From positions 1,116,001 through 1,180,000 of the forward strand of contig NZ_CP071794.1 in NCBI RefSeq assembly GCF_017498565.1: a DNA stretch of 64,000 bases, given 5' to 3'. Origin of the DNA: Parasphingorhabdus cellanae. Its GTDB lineage: Bacteria; Pseudomonadota; Alphaproteobacteria; Sphingomonadales; Sphingomonadaceae. Each line of letters opens with the position of its first letter. The first letter of the stretch is position 1. The notes beneath the pieces were generated by a model. It ran no database searches, was not told where the DNA came from, and saw nothing but the letters and a program-made list of their open reading frames with translations. This document shows positions 61,601 to 64,000 of this stretch, piece after piece. A program made the translations under genes and the position numbers.

Positions 61601-61700
61601 GTTCAAATTTCCGTGGCAAAGATTGAAAGCCGCGCGGAAATGCCAATCGCCTGCGGTCGGTGATATTATATCGGTTGTTTAGAGGGTCTGCGCGGCACGA

Positions 61701-62885
61701 TCATATTGCCTTACCGGCAGCATGGCCACTCGCCCAAGCCCATTGAAAATTATAGCCACCGAGCCAGCCGGTAACATCTACGGCTTCGCCAATAGCATAG
61801 AGTCCGGGCATTTGCCTAGCTTCCATATTTTTCGACGATAATTCCGCCGTACTGATCCCGCCTGCGGTGACTTCCGCCTTGGCATAGCCTTCCGTTCCAT
61901 TGGGCATGAAACGCCATTGGGATAGTCGCCTCGAAGCCTCATCAAGCTTGCGATCCGCAAGATTACCCAAATCGCCCGCAAGCGCGATCCGATCCAACAA
62001 GGTCTCAGAAAGACGAGCTGGTAAATGCTCATTGACGGCCTTGCTGAGCGAAACACGCGGTTGTTCGCGCTTCAATTGGGTCAACCAATCCGGCTTGAGA
62101 TCGGGCAGAAAGTCGACGCTAATCGGCTCGCCATGCCGCCAATAAGACGAAATCTGCAATATCGCCGGACCGGACAGGCCTTTATGCGTAAATAACGCCG
62201 CTTCGCGAAAGGCGGTTTTGCCGCAGCTGGCGATTATCGGAGCAGATACACCGGACAGCGAACGAAATAGCGTTTCTTCACCGCCGAGAGTTAAAGGAAC
62301 CAGGGCCGGACGCGGCTCCACAACCTTTAGACCAAATTGCCGGGCAATATCATAGGCAAAGCTGGTTGCACCCATTTTGGGTATCGACGGGCCCCCGGTG
62401 GCAATGACCAATGATGGCGCTGTCGCAGCTTCATTGCCATAATCAACATGATAGGAGCCATCGTTGTGGCGGATATCCGTCACCGATTGGCCCAATGACA
62501 AGGTGACTGCGTCTTCAGGGCACTCGTCCATCAACATAGCAACGATCTGCTTTGCCGAACCGTCGCAAAATAGCTGACCCAAAGTCTTTTCGTGCCAAGC
62601 AATGTTATGGCGGTCGACCAGCGCGATGAAATCTGGCGCCGTATATCGGCTGAGGGCTGATTTGGCGAAATGCTTGTTAGCCGAAAGAAACCGGTCAGCG
62701 GCCGTATTGATATTGGTAAAATTGCAACGACCACCGCCGGAAATCAGAATCTTCTTCCCTGGTTGATCGGCATGGTCAATCAACAGCACCTTGCGGCCTC
62801 GCTGGCCAGCGATAGCGGCACACATCAGGCCAGCGCCGCCGGCGCCAAGAATGATGGCATCATATCGGAGTGAAGTTTGACGCAT
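61701..62885 (-). CDS. NAD(P)/FAD-dependent oxidoreductase, HI0933/YhiN family
   Basis: A 394-residue flavoprotein. The N-terminal dinucleotide fold (AIILGAGGAGLMCAAIAGQRG) is followed by the family signature ISGGGRCNFTN, a mid-segment VIATGGPSIPKMGATSFAYDIA and the closing GYNFQWAWASGHAAGKAI. The fold matches the HI0933 family, which includes BaiN-type reductases, but the substrate here is unknown. It stands upstream of the helicase gene on the same strand, after a 100-base gap. Confidence 0.92.
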   Translation of the reverse strand: MRQTSLRYDAIILGAGGAGLMCAAIAGQRGRKVLLIDHADQPGKKILISGGGRCNFTNINTAADRFLSANKHFAKSALSRYTAPDFIALVDRHNIAWHEKTLGQLFCDGSAKQIVAMLMDECPEDAVTLSLGQSVTDIRHNDGSYHVDYGNEAATAPSLVIATGGPSIPKMGATSFAYDIARQFGLKVVEPRPALVPLTLGGEETLFRSLSGVSAPIIASCGKTAFREAALFTHKGLSGPAILQISSYWRHGEPISVDFLPDLKPDWLTQLKREQPRVSLSKAVNEHLPARLSETLLDRIALAGDLGNLADRKLDEASRRLSQWRFMPNGTEGYAKAEVTAGGISTAELSSKNMEARQMPGLYAIGEAVDVTGWLGGYNFQWAWASGHAAGKAI

Positions 62886-63021
62886 ATTCGGAAAGCCATT
62901 CTACGCCAAAGCTAATATTAGCAAACGAAATTTGCTTTTGGGACCGCCCTAGTCGCTAAGCCTTGCCCAACTTTCTGTTTTCCTCTTGCAAAGCTCCTGA
63001 TCAAAATTTCTTTGATACAGA

Positions 63022-64000
63022 CTATCGTCTCGCTGCTGCTGCCCTTTTACTCTCACCCTCAACGCGATACAGTTTGACCGGATCAACCAAGCCGAGCCGG
63101 ACCAGATCATTTTCATAGACTGACATGTGCTCAGCAAATTTATCGCCAGCCAGCGCGCGACCGACCAGAGCATTTCTTTGCGGAGGTCGCACTGACACTG
63201 TGATCGTATTTTTTCCAGCGCGAACGGCGTCCGAAATATCGACCAAAAACGGATGGACCGATGCTCGACCTACAGCCTTGCCATTGACCAAGATGGTCGC
63301 AACGCCCTCAACCCGCCCGAGGTCAATCACATAGCTTTGGTCAGCGTTCATCGGCTGGAGCATGAAATCGTTGCGATAAACGAGGGGACCAGCTGCATAT
63401 TTCAAATCCTCGTCAGTCCGCAGGTCGATCATTCCGCCATCGATTTTTCTTTCGACGTCACCAAATTTCATCGTCCATCGGTCCAGCGCCTGTACTTTGG
63501 TACTATCGTCGCGAACCAATCGAGAGAGCGGCCGGCCCGTCTCTGCCAATATCTGCGGCGTTGAAATCAGGAATACCGATTCTAACGAGCCCAAAGCCAG
63601 TGGCAATCCGCCCGAATTGTCTCTATCCGCGCGCCAAACATGTCCGCCCATCGGGTCGAACCAATATCGGTTGAGGCCGTCATCGCCAGCGACATGAACA
63701 ACGCTGGCAGCATCATCTAGCGAGAGATTAGTGAAAAAATCCACAGTCTCCCGCACGCCGGTAGTCCGGCGGACGCGGCGCACATTTGCATTGCCGGTCA
63801 CTGTCAATGATCCTGCCAGGTCATCGACCAGCTGGCTATGCGTTGATACGACCTGATCGCGGCTCAGCTTGGCAATGCGCATCCGCACCGCCTCATCACC
63901 CGTCTTTGCATCCTTAAATCCGCTCTGTCGCGTGGGCATCTGGCCGAAAAAGCGCAGTTCAGTGCCCTGTTTTTTAAGCGATTCCAAAGCCTTGACGGTC
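63022..64000 (-). CDS. C-terminal part of a probable GH106-like glycoside hydrolase, cut by window edge
   Basis: The frame remains open past base 64000, so the N-terminus is missing. About 326 residues are present: a mostly beta-rich region, then a closing beta-sandwich with VIDLGRVEGVATILVNGKAVGRASVHPFLVDISDAVRAGKNTI. The final residues (VRLGLVDPVKLYRV) resemble the end of GH106 alpha-L-rhamnosidases and related GH2-type hydrolases. The catalytic domain is outside the window, so the substrate cannot be confirmed. The 136-base gap to the HI0933 gene shows nothing else. Confidence 0.75.
   Translation of the reverse strand, partial: TVKALESLKKQGTELRFFGQMPTRQSGFKDAKTGDEAVRMRIAKLSRDQVVSTHSQLVDDLAGSLTVTGNANVRRVRRTTGVRETVDFFTNLSLDDAASVVHVAGDDGLNRYWFDPMGGHVWRADRDNSGGLPLALGSLESVFLISTPQILAETGRPLSRLVRDDSTKVQALDRWTMKFGDVERKIDGGMIDLRTDEDLKYAAGPLVYRNDFMLQPMNADQSYVIDLGRVEGVATILVNGKAVGRASVHPFLVDISDAVRAGKNTITVSVRPPQRNALVGRALAGDKFAEHMSVYENDLVRLGLVDPVKLYRVEGESKRAAAARR

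Overview
The window looks like a chromosomal segment of a sphingomonad (Alphaproteobacteria, Sphingomonadales), probably an aquatic or marine lineage close to Sphingorhabdus, Parasphingorhabdus or Sphingopyxis. This is inferred from the moderate GC content, a PEPxxWA-CTERM protein with the sphingomonad-type C-terminus, the gene order mutY / DUF721 / two DsbA-like proteins / smc, several small families common in that order (DUF1489, DUF3617, a DUF6628-like protein) and intergenic palindromes built on CTGAGCTTGTCGA and CCTGCGNAGGCAGG cores. No rRNA, tRNA, CRISPR array, IS element or prophage module was recognised.

Layout. 1-2.1 kb: the 3' end of a DsbD/ScsB-like thiol-disulfide protein and a secreted thioredoxin-fold protein. 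2.4-6.2 kb (minus): a small hypothetical protein, an exported methyltransferase-like protein and uvrB. 6.4-10.7 kb (plus): an EF-hand-bearing DUF3617 lipoprotein, a serine hydrolase, two VOC proteins, an exported M20 amidohydrolase and a DksA/TraR-type zinc-finger protein. 10.7-11.2 kb: a gene-poor gap with a palindromic repeat and the tail of a decayed SRPBCC gene. 11.25-15.7 kb: the complete ybgC-tolQ-tolR-tolA-tolB-pal cell-envelope operon, closed by a strong terminator. 15.7-19.7 kb (minus): a small hypothetical protein, a two-domain M16 peptidase and a PmtA-like methyltransferase. 19.8-24.2 kb: a monooxygenase-fold protein, an MFS transporter, a bacterial CDC48-type AAA ATPase and an orphan terminator that may end a small RNA. 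24.2-28 kb: a LysR regulator, a small exported protein and a divergent pair for murein-peptide recycling (Mpl-like ligase and LD-carboxypeptidase). 28-34 kb: a CMD/YghU pair, small envelope proteins, a cyclophilin, mgtE, a GNAT, a hypothetical gene with a Fur-box-like site, and DUF1489. 34.3-36.5 kb: a vanadium-dependent bromoperoxidase. 36.5-39.9 kb: hypotheticals, DUF1328, a DUF2383-like protein and nudC.

40-48 kb: a Tat-exported serine hydrolase and mutY (minus), divergent from a DUF721 (DciA-like) gene, two DsbA-like proteins and smc. 48-51.6 kb: small proteins, a PEP-CTERM protein, soxR and, behind a near-consensus SoxR operator, two VOC proteins and a PNPOx-fold protein. 51.6-55.8 kb (minus): ubiA, an aldo/keto reductase, a nitronate monooxygenase and a quinone-oxidoreductase-like enzyme. 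55.9-59 kb: rsmE and a DUF11 surface protein. 59-64 kb (minus): a YaiI family protein, a DEAD-box helicase with a basic Gly-rich tail, an HI0933-type flavoprotein and the C-terminal end of a probable GH106-like glycoside hydrolase cut by the window edge.

Most of the window is core housekeeping. The parts most worth following up are the SoxR operator and its small detoxification operon, the Fur-box-like site in front of an uncharacterised gene, the orphan UUCG-loop terminator between the CDC48 and lysR genes, the EF-hand lipoprotein, the bromoperoxidase with an Ala in place of a vanadate-pocket Ser, and several traces of decay (SRPBCC tail, a frame with two stops beside the bromoperoxidase terminator, a VOC gene running 149 bases into its neighbour). 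I did not find a clearly new multi-gene system; the candidates are graded below. All calls rest on reading motifs by eye, without database searches.
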